Below are positions 5,675 through 6,633 of a stretch of 6,633 bases of DNA, piece by piece (position 1 is the stretch's first letter; every line of letters starts with the position of its first letter). Both the position numbers and the translations under genes were made by a program. The stretch spans positions 1 through 6,633 of the forward strand of contig CATPAM010000141.1 in NCBI GenBank assembly GCA_955651735.1, read 5' to 3'. The notes below the pieces were generated by a model, which saw only the letters and a list, made by a program, of their open reading frames with translations, was not told the origin of the DNA and made no database searches. Origin of the DNA: Candidatus Acidiferrales bacterium. GTDB lineage: Bacteria > Acidobacteriota > Terriglobia > Acidiferrales > UBA7541.

Positions 5675-6633
5675 ATGAAAACTCATCGGATGACCAGAAT
5701 TGCGTGGTTCGCATTCAGTGCGGCGTTACTTGGTTTTTCTGGAAGCGCACCGCGCTTGGCGGCGCAGGCCCCGCCCCAGGAACAGGTCGCACCCACGCCG
5801 CCAGCCGCTTCCGAGCCTCAGGCGTCGCCGGTGGTGATCAGGAAAGAATCGCGCCTGGTGCTGGTGGACGCGGTGGTGACAGACAAAAAAGGAAACTACA
5901 TTCGTGACCTAACCGATAAGGATTTCAAGATTTATGAAGACAACAAAGAGCAGCCGGTCGCGAGTTTTTCCTCGGGCTCGGATATCTCCGTGCAAGCGAA
6001 GGGACAAAAGCATTACTTGATTCTGTTTTTCGACAACTCATCCATGGCTGCCCCGGACCAAATCCAGGCGCGCGGGGCGGCGGCAAAGTTTGTGCAGGCC
6101 AACAGCGGCCCGGACCGCATGATGGCGGTCGTGGATTTCGGCGGCAAACTGCAGATCGTGCAAAATTTTACGGCGAATGCTGACGCGCTGACCGCGGCGG
6201 TCAAAGGAGTGAAATACTCCAGTGTCGATTCGAACTCTTCGGATGCGGCGAACTCACTCGCGCCTGTAACCGTGGCTACGGTCGGACTCTCTTCCCTTAG
6301 CAATGCGGAAGCGGATTTTGGCGCGCGTACCATGTTGCTGGCGGTGCGCAGTCTGGCAAAAAATTTGCGAACCGTCCCGGGGCGAAAAATGCTGGTGCTT
6401 TTTTCCGCCGGCTTCGCGCTGACGCCAGAAAATGAATCGGAACTGACGGCCACAATCGATGCGTGCAACAAGGCCAACGTCGCGATCTATTCGCTGGATG
6501 TGCGCGGGCTGGTCGCGGCGCCGCCGACCGGAGGCGGTGGAGGCAGCGCGCGCAACGCAGCGGGCAGCCGGGGACGCGATGTCGCGCAACACGCGGCGCC
6601 CAGAGCTGACGATCGCGTGCGATTGGTGCTGAC
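5675..6633 (+). CDS. exported VWFA-related acidobacterial domain protein (second of pair), 3' end cut by window edge
   Basis: The frame stays open for 319 codons to the window end. A signal peptide (MKTHRMTR, then a hydrophobic stretch at about 9-22) ends at an Ala-rich site near residues 29-32 (LAAQA|PP). A Pro/Ala/Gln linker follows, then a beta-domain, about 56-99 (SRLVLVDAVVTDKKGNYI...DKDFKIYED), that aligns with the one in the preceding gene. The VWA-like domain starts near 113. Its metal-site segment reads FFDNSSM (D120, S122, M124), so the first Asp and Ser are kept but the last Ser is Met. Other matching blocks are VPGRKMLVLFSAGF (234-247) and NVAIYSLDVRGL (268-279), equal to MPGQRVMAFVSPGF and NIVINTIDARGL upstream. 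A glycine-rich low-complexity stretch lies at about 285-300. Unlike its neighbour it has no cysteine in the mid-domain insert; one is at C264. The gene is likely cotranscribed with the first. Function unknown. Confidence 0.9.
   Translation, partial: MKTHRMTRIAWFAFSAALLGFSGSAPRLAAQAPPQEQVAPTPPAASEPQASPVVIRKESRLVLVDAVVTDKKGNYIRDLTDKDFKIYEDNKEQPVASFSSGSDISVQAKGQKHYLILFFDNSSMAAPDQIQARGAAAKFVQANSGPDRMMAVVDFGGKLQIVQNFTANADALTAAVKGVKYSSVDSNSSDAANSLAPVTVATVGLSSLSNAEADFGARTMLLAVRSLAKNLRTVPGRKMLVLFSAGFALTPENESELTATIDACNKANVAIYSLDVRGLVAAPPTGGGGGSARNAAGSRGRDVAQHAAPRADDRVRLVL

Noticed and set aside
4778..5686. 302-codon open frame on the minus strand opposite the first VWFA gene
   Set aside because: Its translation is rich in His/Arg/Gln with no recognisable domain, and it lies wholly opposite a well-supported gene. 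It is an antisense shadow of GC-rich coding DNA.
6013..6477. 154-codon minus-strand frame opposite the second VWFA gene
   Set aside because: Antisense to conserved VWA-like blocks; Ser/Ala-rich and without domain or ribosome-site support.

Overview
This window looks like a chromosomal segment from a member of the Acidobacteriota. Two family signatures point there. One is a long double-FtsX permease of the type catalogued as ADOP (acidobacterial duplicated orphan permease). The other is a tandem pair of secreted proteins carrying the 'VWFA-related acidobacterial domain' architecture. The DNA is moderately GC-rich and tightly packed with genes. I see no tRNA, rRNA, CRISPR array, insertion sequence or integrase. 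This assignment rests on recalled family features, not on a database search.

Layout. Positions 2-1759 (+) hold the 3' two-thirds or so of the ADOP-type permease, whose 5' end lies outside the window. It converges on a short exported cupin protein on the minus strand (1784-2272). A 140-bp divergent intergenic region (2273-2412) carries a candidate sigma70-type promoter facing each way. The rightward promoter drives a six-helix YihY/BrkB-family inner-membrane protein (2413-3255), and its -10 box sits so close to the ATG that the mRNA may be leaderless. Seven bases downstream is a small soluble protein of unknown function (3263-3493), probably cotranscribed. Directly after its stop codon lies a 51-codon stretch resembling the extreme C-terminus of an acidobacterial WD40/PD40 beta-propeller protein (3495-3650); I read this as a gene remnant. 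A short non-coding stretch follows, with the best promoter of the window (TTGACA-N18-TATAGT, 3730-3759). Then comes an 18-nt imperfect tandem duplication carrying two in-frame Shine-Dalgarno/ATG pairs. This leads into two VWFA-related exported proteins in tandem (3839-5653, and 5675 to the window end), 21 bp apart and probably one operon.

How the genes work together. The shared theme is the cell envelope: a permease, an exported cupin, an inner-membrane YihY protein and two secreted VWA-like proteins. There is no clear sign of one pathway linking them. Only YihY plus the small protein, and the VWFA pair, look like real transcription units. I do not see a convincing new multi-gene system. The points most worth a second look are the divergent paralogous VWFA pair with unusual metal-site residues, the duplicated translation start, the near-leaderless promoter and the beta-propeller remnant.
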